The translations under genes and the position numbers were made by a program. DNA of 64,000 bases. It comes from JAJFJD01 sp965228425. GTDB lineage: Bacteria; Pseudomonadota; Alphaproteobacteria; UBA8366. Location: NCBI GenBank assembly GCA_965228425.1, contig OZ245815.1:2666001-2730000 (forward strand), in the 5' to 3' direction. The notes under the pieces were generated by a model that did no database searches, was not told where the DNA came from, and saw only the letters and a program-made list of their open reading frames with translations. Numbering within the stretch: the first letter of the stretch is position 1; each line of letters begins with the position of its first letter. Shown piece by piece: positions 1-8,541 of this stretch.

Positions 1-422
1 CCTTTCGCGCCGATTGCGATTCGAAGACCGGAGAGACCGCTCGCCGAAGGCGGACGCTTGTCGGCCCGGATCAGCAACCAAAGTGGTTCCGGATACAGGC
101 TTGCCAGCGAAACGAGGTCGGTATGTTCTTCCTTGTCGCCGATCCCGCCCTGAAGGAAGGCGACGTCGACGGGGTCTTGGTCGCTGGTCAGGAGGCGCAG
201 GTTGTCCATTGAACCGGACGTTTCGACCAGTTCGACCTCAACGCCTTCGATGGCCAAGGCCGCTTTGAATTGTTCGCCATACGCAGCGTATGCCCCGCCC
301 GGTGAACCGGTTGCCAGGCGGATACTGGACGGTGGAGCGGGCCTGATGAAGTAGGCGGCGATTGCGAAACCGGCGACGACCAACAGGACGAATGGCGCGT
401 AAACCTTGAAACCGTCCTTCAT
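1..422 (-). CDS. TAXI-family TRAP transporter solute-binding receptor (partial, 3' end outside window)
   Basis: The reading frame starts at ATG 422 and runs off the left edge, giving about 140 residues. It opens with MKDGFKVYAPFVLLVVAGFA, a hydrophobic N-terminal helix that would be a signal or anchor. Next comes IRLATGSPGGAYAAYGEQFK, the typical start of TAXI (TRAP-associated extracytoplasmic immunogenic) receptors, and then a segment predicting a substrate-binding fold. TAXI receptors deliver substrates to a fused DctQM permease in the inner membrane; that permease should lie to the left. The gene diverges from the ComA-like/Ldh pair, so a sulfonate or related organic acid is a possible ligand, but that is inference only. 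Confidence 0.8.
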   Translation of the reverse strand, partial: MKDGFKVYAPFVLLVVAGFAIAAYFIRPAPPSSIRLATGSPGGAYAAYGEQFKAALAIEGVEVELVETSGSMDNLRLLTSDQDPVDVAFLQGGIGDKEEHTDLVSLASLYPEPLWLLIRADKRPPSASGLSGLRIAIGAK

Positions 423-600
423 TCCTTAACGTTCCTCGTAACCGGTCGAGGCCGCGCGTGCCCCGGTTCAAATCGATATCTCATCCGCGGTATCCGGATG
501 TAAGGATACTAATTTGCGTTTGGCGATGGCGCCAGTCGGGGCGTCGGCGGCCGGGCGGCCAACCGGAGGTGGCGATGCAATTCGGTCCCGGTGAAGGCGT

Positions 601-657
601 CGAGTATACTCGTCTCGCGCCGCCTGGGGTATTCCCGACGGCGTATAGACCATACGC
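601..657. promoter_or_regulatory. Palindromes in the TAXI/comA-like divergent promoter region
   Basis: The 261-base gap between the divergent TAXI and ComA-like genes holds a perfect 12-base palindrome CGAGTATACTCG at 601-612. It also holds an inverted repeat GCGTAT-N5-ATACGC at 641-657, directly before the ComA-like gene. A third repeat, GTATCC-N8-GGATAC, lies at 490-509. Such symmetric sites suit a dimeric repressor or activator. No regulator gene sits next to them, so the binding protein is unknown. Confidence 0.35.
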
Positions 658-683
658 TTGAACGACATTGAGAAGAGAGCGGC

Positions 684-1511
684 ATGAAGATTTCCGATCG
701 GAGTATTCCCCAATACGAGCGGCTGGCGGCCCCGTCGCGGCCGGGAAAGCCACGCAAGACCGGGCTGACGGCCATGATCGACATGGGGCCAACCGATTTC
801 GGCTGGACCGGGCCGAGCGGGCTTCGGGACCTCTTGGAATACGGCTGCGAGTTCATCGATTACGCCAAGATCTTCGCGGTCAACGGCCTGATGTACCCGC
901 CGGAACTGATCAAGAAGATCACCGCGCTCTATCGTGACTACGACGTGAAGCCGTTCTGCGGCGGCATCCTGTTCGAAACCGCATTCCAGCAGAATGCGGT
1001 GGAAGAATTGATCACGCACTTGAAGCATATCGACGCCACGGCGCTCGAGATTTCCGAGAACTATCTGGAACTGCTGCCGGACGAGCGGCGCCGCGAGATC
1101 GACCGCTTCCAGAAGGCCGGGTTCGAGGTGATTTACGAGTTCGGACGGAAAGAGCCGACCGAACCCATCACGCTGGACTATATGGGGTCGGTTGTCGACG
1201 AGATGATGGAGCTCGGCTGCGATCACGTCATCGTCGAGCAGAGCGAGCTCGACATGCTGGCCGACCAGTCGCCGGCGGATTACCAGGCTCTGCCCAAGCA
1301 GCGCTGGTACCCGCATATCGTGATCGAGCCGGACCCGTATCGCTTTCCGGACCAGCATGTCCAGTTGATCCAGGAATTCGGCGCCGATGTCAGCTTGTGC
1401 AATGTGACGCCGGAACAGGTCTTGCGCCTCGAAGGGTTCCGACGCGGGATCGGGCGGCAGGTCCACTATTCCTATCTTCAGGACGCGCTGAAGCAGAAAT
1501 CCGGCGGCTGA
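684..1511 (+). CDS. ComA-like phosphosulfolactate synthase family protein
   Basis: A 275-residue TIM-barrel protein resembling ComA/HSA32, which in archaea adds sulfite to phosphoenolpyruvate to make (2R)-phosphosulfolactate. Family features visible are RPGKPRKTGLTAMIDMG (about residues 19-35), CGGILFETAFQQ (about 93-104), ALEISENYLELLP and the FGRKEP lysine region (about 154-159). After the DYAK segment (about 66-69) the sequence reads IFAVNG, where archaeal ComA has a KxGWGT-type motif, so the substrate may differ. It starts at ATG 684 and is followed 3 bases after its stop by an Ldh-type dehydrogenase, so the two are probably co-translated. A sulfolactate role fits the downstream dehydrogenase and the nearby xsc gene but is not proven. 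Confidence 0.75.
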   Translation: MKISDRSIPQYERLAAPSRPGKPRKTGLTAMIDMGPTDFGWTGPSGLRDLLEYGCEFIDYAKIFAVNGLMYPPELIKKITALYRDYDVKPFCGGILFETAFQQNAVEELITHLKHIDATALEISENYLELLPDERRREIDRFQKAGFEVIYEFGRKEPTEPITLDYMGSVVDEMMELGCDHVIVEQSELDMLADQSPADYQALPKQRWYPHIVIEPDPYRFPDQHVQLIQEFGADVSLCNVTPEQVLRLEGFRRGIGRQVHYSYLQDALKQKSGG

Positions 1512-1514
1512 CGC

Positions 1515-2573
1515 ATGACCGACCAAGTCCGTGTCGATGTCGAGGAGGCGCGCACGCTGTGCATCGCGGCGTACCGGCGGCATGGCGTACCGGCCGAGCA
1601 TGCTCGACGGGCGGCCGAGCAATTCATCCTTTGCGATCTTCTGGGTATCCCGACCCACGGGCTGCGGCGGCTCAGCAACTATATCGGCCGCATCGAGATC
1701 GGTGGGATCAACCCAACGCCCGACATTCGTGTCTCGTCGCGTATGCCCGCGGTCGCCGTGGTAAATGGTGACGGCGGCCTCGGGACGGTGGTGGCCTCGC
1801 GCGGGCTGGAGGAGGGGATCCGGCGGGCGAAAGCCAATGGCATCGCCTATGTAAGCTGTATCAACAGCAACCATTTCGGCGGCAACGCCAGCTATGGTTG
1901 GCTGGCGGCTGAAGCGGGCCTCGTCTGCCTGTCGGGCAGCAACGGCACGCCGACGATCGCCGCGCCGGGCGGCAAGACGCCCGCGATCGGCAACAATCCG
2001 ATCGGCTACGCGGCGCCGGGGCCCGAGCGGCGCCATTTCGTCCTGGATATGGCGTTGAGCATCGCCTCGCGCGGCAAGTTGCGCGCCATGAAGGACAAGG
2101 GCGACCCGATCCCCGAGGGCGTTGCCCTGGATAAGGACGGCCTGCCGACCACCGACGCGGGCGCGGCGCTGGACGGTTTCGTGCTGCCGATTGGCGGGCA
2201 CAAGGGGTACGGATTGGCGACGGCGATCGACATTCTGTCCGCCGTCCTCGGCGGCGGCGGGATCGGAACTGGCATCAGGCATCAGTTTAAACAGCCCGAT
2301 CAACCCTCTAACGTGTCGCAATTTTTCCTTCTGATCGATCCGGCGGCCACGGTGGGGCGGGATGCCTTTCAGCAGAATATCCTGGACTTCGCCGCGTGGA
2401 TTCACGCCCAGCCGTCGGTCGATCCTTCGAAGCCGGGCCGGTTGCCGGGCGAGGGCGCGTCGGAGCGCCTCGCCCGCAACATGGCCGATGGGATACCGAT
2501 GACTCCGGACGAGTACGACCGGTTGCGGGGACTCGCCGACGGCACATTGTCCGGCGTCGTGCCCGAGTCCTAA
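1515..2573 (+). CDS. Ldh/ComC-family malate/L-lactate/L-sulfolactate dehydrogenase
   Basis: A 352-residue protein of the non-Rossmann NAD(P)-dependent malate/L-sulfolactate dehydrogenase family, cytosolic. Diagnostic blocks are IPTHGLRRL (His48), NSNHFGG (His120, the expected catalytic base), IGNNPIGYAAP, and IGGHKGYGLA near residue 220. Length matches the family. It lies 3 bases after the ComA-like gene, so a 2-hydroxy acid made or used by that protein, such as sulfolactate, is the natural guess. ComC oxidises sulfolactate to sulfopyruvate or the reverse. Other family members use malate, ureidoglycolate or diketogulonate, so substrate assignment is by context. It is convergent with, and only 9 bases from, the gamma-glutamyltransferase gene. 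Confidence 0.85.
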   Translation: MTDQVRVDVEEARTLCIAAYRRHGVPAEHARRAAEQFILCDLLGIPTHGLRRLSNYIGRIEIGGINPTPDIRVSSRMPAVAVVNGDGGLGTVVASRGLEEGIRRAKANGIAYVSCINSNHFGGNASYGWLAAEAGLVCLSGSNGTPTIAAPGGKTPAIGNNPIGYAAPGPERRHFVLDMALSIASRGKLRAMKDKGDPIPEGVALDKDGLPTTDAGAALDGFVLPIGGHKGYGLATAIDILSAVLGGGGIGTGIRHQFKQPDQPSNVSQFFLLIDPAATVGRDAFQQNILDFAAWIHAQPSVDPSKPGRLPGEGASERLARNMADGIPMTPDEYDRLRGLADGTLSGVVPES

Positions 2574-2582
2574 GACGTTCCG

Positions 2583-4172
<1,590 letters not shown>

Positions 4173-4238
4173 AATGGGAGTGTTCCGCGAATCGGCGGCA
4201 GGGGCAAGGCCTCGATGCGGGAGCGCGGTTCCGCGGCG

Positions 4239-5075
4239 CTAGGTCAACAAGGGCGCGTAGTCGTCGAGACGGCGCAGTATCTCGTCGCGTCCCGCGGACG
4301 GGAGTTCCAGGAGGCCGCGCGTGATCCCCGCGGTGGCATAGGCATCCAGCGCCGCCTTATCGGCCGCTGCGCGGAATACCGTGACCGACAGGGTCGACAT
4401 GTCCCGTCCCGCGGCGTCGGCGGCATTCCGCAGGCGCGTCATGGTTTCGGCCGGATCGAACCCTTTCCCCGCGCGCGGGAACCATCCGTCGCAGAACTCG
4501 ATGACCCGGTTCAGCGTGTAGTCGGTCTCGCCGCCGAGGATGACCGGCGGATGCGGGGTCTGGACCGGTTTCGGATACGACCAGACCGGGTCGAAGTTGA
4601 CCATGTCGCCATGGAATTCGGCCTCTTCCTCGGTCCAGAGCGCCTTCATCGCCAGTACCCGTTCGCGCAGAAGCTTGAAACGGGTTTTGTACTGCGCGCC
4701 GTGATTTTCCATTTCGTCCACGTTCCAGCCGCCGCCGATGCCGAAGATGAAACGGCCGCCGGAAAGCCGGTCGAGGCTGGCGACGCATTTGGCCGTCACG
4801 AAGGGATCGCGCTGCGGTACGAGGCAGATGCCGGTGCCGACCTGCAGGGTCTTTGTCGCCGCCGCGGCGAAGGACAGCGATACGAAGGGATCGTAAGTGT
4901 GTTTGTATTCCTTCGGCAGTTCCTGGTCGCCCCGGAACGGCGTCTTGCGGCTGGTCGGGATATGCGTGTGTTCCGGCACGAACAGCGAGCCGAAGCCGCG
5001 CTCTTCCAACTCCCGGGCGAGTTCGGAGATATCGATGGCGTAATCCGTCGAAAAGATAAAGACGCCAAGCTGCAT
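4239..5075 (-). CDS. LLM-class flavin-dependent oxidoreductase
   Basis: A 278-residue luciferase-like monooxygenase fold protein, of the group usually annotated as F420-dependent oxidoreductase. It begins MQLGVFIFSTDYAIDISELA and contains SLFVPEHTHIP, VGTGICLVPQRDP and GRFIFGIGGGWNVDEM, all typical of this TIM-barrel family. I placed the start at ATG 5075, preceded by a GGGAGGAAAC ribosome site, rather than at an upstream start that would add 37 arginine-rich residues. The substrate and cofactor (FMN or F420) cannot be told. It follows queC by 19 bases on the same strand and may share its transcript. Confidence 0.85.
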   Translation of the reverse strand: MQLGVFIFSTDYAIDISELARELEERGFGSLFVPEHTHIPTSRKTPFRGDQELPKEYKHTYDPFVSLSFAAAATKTLQVGTGICLVPQRDPFVTAKCVASLDRLSGGRFIFGIGGGWNVDEMENHGAQYKTRFKLLRERVLAMKALWTEEEAEFHGDMVNFDPVWSYPKPVQTPHPPVILGGETDYTLNRVIEFCDGWFPRAGKGFDPAETMTRLRNAADAAGRDMSTLSVTVFRAAADKAALDAYATAGITRGLLELPSAGRDEILRRLDDYAPLLT

Positions 5076-5094
5076 GGCCTGTTTCCTCCCTGAG

Positions 5095-5823
5095 TTAGAG
5101 CGCGGGATCGTCGACCCCGGCCTCCGCAAATCCCTTCTGACGCAATTGGCAACTATCGCACGTGCCGCACGGGCGCGGCCCGGCATTGTAACAGCTCCAC
5201 GTCAGGTGAAGCGGGGCGTCGATGTCGGCCGCCAACCGCACGATGTCGGCCTTCGTCTTATCGATCAGCGGTGTCTCGATTTGAATCGGCAAATCGTAGT
5301 GGGTGCCGATCTTGCTGCCGAGGCGCAGTGTCTCCACCGCGGCCGCGTAGAAATCGGGCCGGCAATCGGGGTATCCGCTGTAGTCCAGTGCATTCGCGGC
5401 GATATAGAGCACCGGCGTGATGTCCTCCGGCGGTACGCCGTCGTTCTCGATCCGGCGCAGCACGATGCTTTCCAACTGCGCCGCGGCCAGGGTCAGGAAG
5501 AAGGTGTTGCGCAGCGGCACATAGGTGATGGGGATGTCGCCGCTCATTTCGGCCGCGTCACGATTCTCCGGCAGGTCGAATGTGTCCGCGTCCGTCAGCG
5601 CGGAGTGCGACGCGAGCGTGCCGTAGAACCGGACGTCCGCGACCTGATGGTCGAGCGACAAATGTGCCGCCACCAGCGCGGCGGCATCGAGTTCCCGCCG
5701 GTGACGTTGGCCGTAGTCGAGGCTTAGCGCCGCCAGCTCGTCGCAATCACGCTGGGCGACGCAGACCAATGTCGTGGAATCGAGGCCGCCCGACAGCAAG
5801 ATCTGCCCGATACGGCGGGTCAT
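5095..5823 (-). CDS. queC: 7-cyano-7-deazaguanine synthase
   Basis: QueC converts 7-carboxy-7-deazaguanine to preQ0 with ATP and ammonia in queuosine biosynthesis. The 242-residue protein has the N-type ATP pyrophosphatase loop ILLSGGLDSTTLV at its start, SLDYGQRHRRE, and a C-terminal cysteine cluster CYNAGPRPCGTCDSC that should bind zinc. ATG 5823 is chosen because a GAGGA ribosome site lies 7 bases before it; a GTG two codons upstream is too close to that site. The yhhQ stop codon lies about 10 bases upstream, so the two are translationally linked. Together they supply preQ0 for tRNA modification. Confidence 0.95.
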   Translation of the reverse strand: MTRRIGQILLSGGLDSTTLVCVAQRDCDELAALSLDYGQRHRRELDAAALVAAHLSLDHQVADVRFYGTLASHSALTDADTFDLPENRDAAEMSGDIPITYVPLRNTFFLTLAAAQLESIVLRRIENDGVPPEDITPVLYIAANALDYSGYPDCRPDFYAAAVETLRLGSKIGTHYDLPIQIETPLIDKTKADIVRLAADIDAPLHLTWSCYNAGPRPCGTCDSCQLRQKGFAEAGVDDPAL

Positions 5824-5833
5824 GGGCACATCC

Positions 5834-6328
5834 TCAGCGGTTCGGGTTTGGCGCGAACCGCCGCCGCAGGAACCATAGGATGCCGACTGCGAGCAATGTC
5901 ATCCAGACCTTGCCGACCACCTGGCCCGGCAGATATTTCAGGCTGCCGAAGGCGAGCGTCAGGAATATGATGCTGTCGGCTACCAAGCCCACCATGTTCG
6001 ATGCGACGACTGCGCCGATCCAATTGCGCTTGCGCAGCGGCGTATAGACCGCGAAATCCAGGAGTTCGGAAATCAGGAAGGCGACCCCGCTGGCGACTGC
6101 GAATTTGGTCGAGACGAGGCCGGAAATCACCGCGCCCACGACGATCGCGCCGACGATCCAACCCCGGCCAAGCCGTTCCTGCGCCAGATCGCGGAAAGTG
6201 AAGGCCAGCCCGGCGAAATATACGCCGGCGGGCGCGATCAGGTCCGGACCGACCGGGACCAGGCCATAGGTTTCGATCGACCAATTGGCCAGAAAGATCG
6301 TTGCGATGAAGAGAACTAGGTATGGCAC
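5834..6328 (-). CDS. VUT/YhhQ-family queuosine precursor transporter
   Basis: A 164-residue membrane protein with about five to six hydrophobic helices. It belongs to the VUT family, whose E. coli member YhhQ imports preQ0/preQ1. The segments LAFTFRDLAQERLGRG and VASGVAFLISELLDFAVYTPLRKRNW are characteristic; the family conserves acidic and arginine residues in these helices. It is shorter than E. coli YhhQ but keeps the core. Direct coupling to queC supports the queuosine role: the cell can import precursor as well as synthesise it. Confidence 0.88.
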   Translation of the reverse strand: MPYLVLFIATIFLANWSIETYGLVPVGPDLIAPAGVYFAGLAFTFRDLAQERLGRGWIVGAIVVGAVISGLVSTKFAVASGVAFLISELLDFAVYTPLRKRNWIGAVVASNMVGLVADSIIFLTLAFGSLKYLPGQVVGKVWMTLLAVGILWFLRRRFAPNPNR

Positions 6329-6398
6329 GAGCGGGTATTTCCTGAGTGTTCGATGACGCCGGTTTTAAACCCTCGGCGCAGGGGCGCAATAGCCGATA

Positions 6399-7316
6399 TC
6401 AGGCCCGTTGCGCAAGGATCGAGGCGATTGCGGCCGAGGCGAGGCGAGCCTCCGGCGGGTCGGCGCGGCTGGTCAGGATCGCGGGCACCTTGGCCCCCAT
6501 CACGATGCCGGCGGCGCAGGCGCTCATGAAGTAGACCATCATCTTGAACAGCGCGTTGCCGGTTTCGATGGTCGGCACCAACAGGATGTCCGCATGGCCC
6601 GCGACGGGATGGTCGATTCCTTTGAGGGCCGCGGCTTCCGGCGAGACGGCGTTGTCGAAGGCAAGGGGACCGAAGACCGATGCGTTCGGGATTTCCGAAA
6701 CGGCGCGCGCCGTGATTTCGGCGGCGTCCAGGGTCGAAGGCATCGTCTCGGTTGCTTCTTCGCTGGCCGAAAGGACCGCAACCTTCGGGGTTTCGATGCC
6801 GAGCGCGATGGCGAGGTCGACGGCGTTTGCCGCCGCCTGCAGGCGGGTCTCGATGTCCGGGGCCACGTTGATCGCGGCGTCGGTGATCAGCAAGGCTTTG
6901 TCGTCGTCCGGCACCGTCATGTGGAAGACATGGGTGAGGCGGCGGCCGGTCCGGAGGCCGGATTCGCGGCTGAGGATGCCGCGCACGAAGGCGTCGGTGT
7001 GGATGTGCCCTTTCATCAGGGCGTCTGCGGCCCCGTCGCCGCAAAGTTTCGCGGCCGTCATGCCGGCCGATGCCTCGTCCGATGCCTCGACGATCTCGAA
7101 ATCGCCGATATCCCAGCCGATCCGGTCGGCAGCCGCCGCGATAGCGTCGCGGTCGCCGACCAGCACGGGTTCCATCAGCCCGGAATCGACGGCGAGGCGG
7201 GTGCTTTCCAACGGCAGATCGGCGCCTGCGTTGGCGATCGCCGTACGGACCGGCTGCGCCGATCGCGCGCGCGCCAGCAGGGCAGGCGGGCACTGGAAGG
7301 GTCGACGGCTCAACAT
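6399..7316 (-). CDS. pta: Phosphate acetyl/butyryl transferase (Pta partner of Xsc)
   Basis: A 305-residue enzyme of the phosphate acetyl/butyryltransferase family. It contains DALMKGHIHTDAF, RLTHVFHMTVPD, LLITDAAINVAPDIETRLQ and ETGNALFKMMVYFM, all hallmark blocks. The start at ATG 7316 is 2 bases after the IclR stop codon; a longer frame upstream is only iclR read in another frame. In sulfonate degraders Pta turns the acetyl phosphate released by Xsc into acetyl-CoA. The gene order iclR-pta diverging from xsc makes that role very likely here, although the short Pta type also occurs in butanoyl-phosphate metabolism. Confidence 0.9.
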   Translation of the reverse strand: MLSRRPFQCPPALLARARSAQPVRTAIANAGADLPLESTRLAVDSGLMEPVLVGDRDAIAAAADRIGWDIGDFEIVEASDEASAGMTAAKLCGDGAADALMKGHIHTDAFVRGILSRESGLRTGRRLTHVFHMTVPDDDKALLITDAAINVAPDIETRLQAAANAVDLAIALGIETPKVAVLSASEEATETMPSTLDAAEITARAVSEIPNASVFGPLAFDNAVSPEAAALKGIDHPVAGHADILLVPTIETGNALFKMMVYFMSACAAGIVMGAKVPAILTSRADPPEARLASAAIASILAQRA

Positions 7317-7318
7317 GG

Positions 7319-8131
7319 TCAGGCGGGGGCGCCGAGGACTTGGCTCAGACGCTCGGCCGCCTTGCGAAGGACAGGGATGCAACCGCGTATCTTCACGGCA
7401 TCGAGGCGCGGCTGGGGCGCATGGATCGCGAGGGCGGCGGCGAACCGGCCCGTGCGTTCCGGGTCCGGCACCGGCACGGCAAGCCCGACAAGGCCAACCA
7501 TGTACTCCTGGTCGTTCACGGCCACGCCTTCGGCACGGATTTGCTGCAACTCCTTCTCCAAGGACTGCGGATCCGTCTGGGTCTGCTCGGTAAACCGTTG
7601 CAGTTCGCCGGCCGCATAGATTTTCTCGCGGGCACGTTTGGTCATTTGGCTGAGAAACAGCTTGCCCATCGCCGAACAATGGAGCGGCACATGGCTCCCG
7701 ACCGAAAGTTGCAGACGCAGCGGCCAATGGGTCTCGACCCGGTCGAGGTAGACCACCTGGTTGCCGTCTAGGATACCCAGGTTACAGGTCTCGCCGGTTT
7801 CTTCGGCCAGCGTCTGCAGGACCGCGTGGCGGGGCGCGCGTTGGGCCGACGCCATCAAGGTATCGATGGCGAGTGTATTGAGCCGCGGGCCGATGGTGAA
7901 CTGCTTGCCCGACGGTTCGCGCGCGAGCAGGCCTTCGGTCTCGAGCCGGCTGGCAAGTCGGTGCACGGTCGGTTTCGGCAGGTCGAGGCGGTCCGCCATT
8001 TGCGCCAGGCTCATCGGCCGGGTCTGCGACACGATCATTTCCAGCAGCGCGAAGGTTCGTTGCACCGCCGAGCTGCGCTCGCCGCGGCCGCCTGCTGGGC
8101 GCGTGGTGTCGGTGCGTTCGGCTTCGGGCAT
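7319..8131 (-). CDS. IclR-family transcriptional regulator, probable regulator of xsc/pta
   Basis: A 270-residue regulator. The N-terminal winged helix-turn-helix (about residues 25-85) includes SSAVQRTFALLEMI and DLPKPTVHRLASRLETEGLL. The C-terminal effector-binding IclR domain includes HCSAMGKLFLSQM and the VNDQEYMVGLVGLAVPV block. ATG 8131 is chosen because the frame upstream lacks domain-like sequence; a start up to 47 codons upstream cannot be excluded. It is transcribed away from xsc and just ahead of pta, so it probably controls both units in response to a sulfonate or its product. Target sites are not proven. Confidence 0.9.
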   Translation of the reverse strand: MPEAERTDTTRPAGGRGERSSAVQRTFALLEMIVSQTRPMSLAQMADRLDLPKPTVHRLASRLETEGLLAREPSGKQFTIGPRLNTLAIDTLMASAQRAPRHAVLQTLAEETGETCNLGILDGNQVVYLDRVETHWPLRLQLSVGSHVPLHCSAMGKLFLSQMTKRAREKIYAAGELQRFTEQTQTDPQSLEKELQQIRAEGVAVNDQEYMVGLVGLAVPVPDPERTGRFAAALAIHAPQPRLDAVKIRGCIPVLRKAAERLSQVLGAPA

Positions 8132-8541
8132 CGGTGTCCTCGTTGCATGGTCCCGGCGGTCGCTCACGGCTGCGTCAGGCCCCGCCGACACACTGTTTAG
8201 CACGCTGCGGGGCGAGTGCGGTGTGAACAATCCACAACTTTTTTTCCATGAGATGACAATTTGAGTCGACAAGCAACGCTTTTTTTGAGACGAATTGTAC
8301 CGTTAAATGAAATAACGACAGTTTTGCAGAAGCAAACGGGGGAGGATGAGTGCCACGGCGCGACGGTCTCGATCGAGGCTTACGCGTTCTTCCAGATTAA
8401 GGCGTGCGGACCGGGCAAGGGGCGTCTGGAACGCGTGGGCACGGATGTCATTCCTGAACCTCGGAGCAGTCAAGACCGAATGGGCTGATCGGCGCTTCGG
8501 GCCACGGGTCCGGGCAGGGATCGAAAGAGAAAGGAAAGACC
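8132..8541. other. Divergent iclR/xsc intergenic region
   Basis: About 410 bases without a convincing gene between the IclR start and xsc. The middle, 8225-8330, is AT-rich and should hold the divergent promoters. It carries the inverted repeat described separately. The xsc ribosome site AAAGGAAAG lies just before ATG 8542. Short frames here show no family features. Confidence 0.5.
8301..8317. promoter_or_regulatory. Inverted repeat, candidate IclR-type operator before xsc
   Basis: CGTTA-N7-TAACG forms a perfect 5-base-arm inverted repeat in the AT-rich centre of the iclR/xsc divergent region. An outer pair, ACAATT at about 8256-8261 and AATTGT at 8293-8298, flanks its left side. IclR proteins commonly bind such imperfect AT-rich palindromes near their own promoters. 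Binding is inferred from position only. Confidence 0.35.

Noticed and set aside
468..2405. A 645-codon minus-strand frame
   Set aside because: It lies antisense to the ComA-like and Ldh genes, which carry clear family motifs; its translation is rich in Arg, Asp and Val with no domain.
8261..8488. Short plus-strand frame upstream of xsc
   Set aside because: It covers the AT-rich divergent promoter region and shows no protein-like features.
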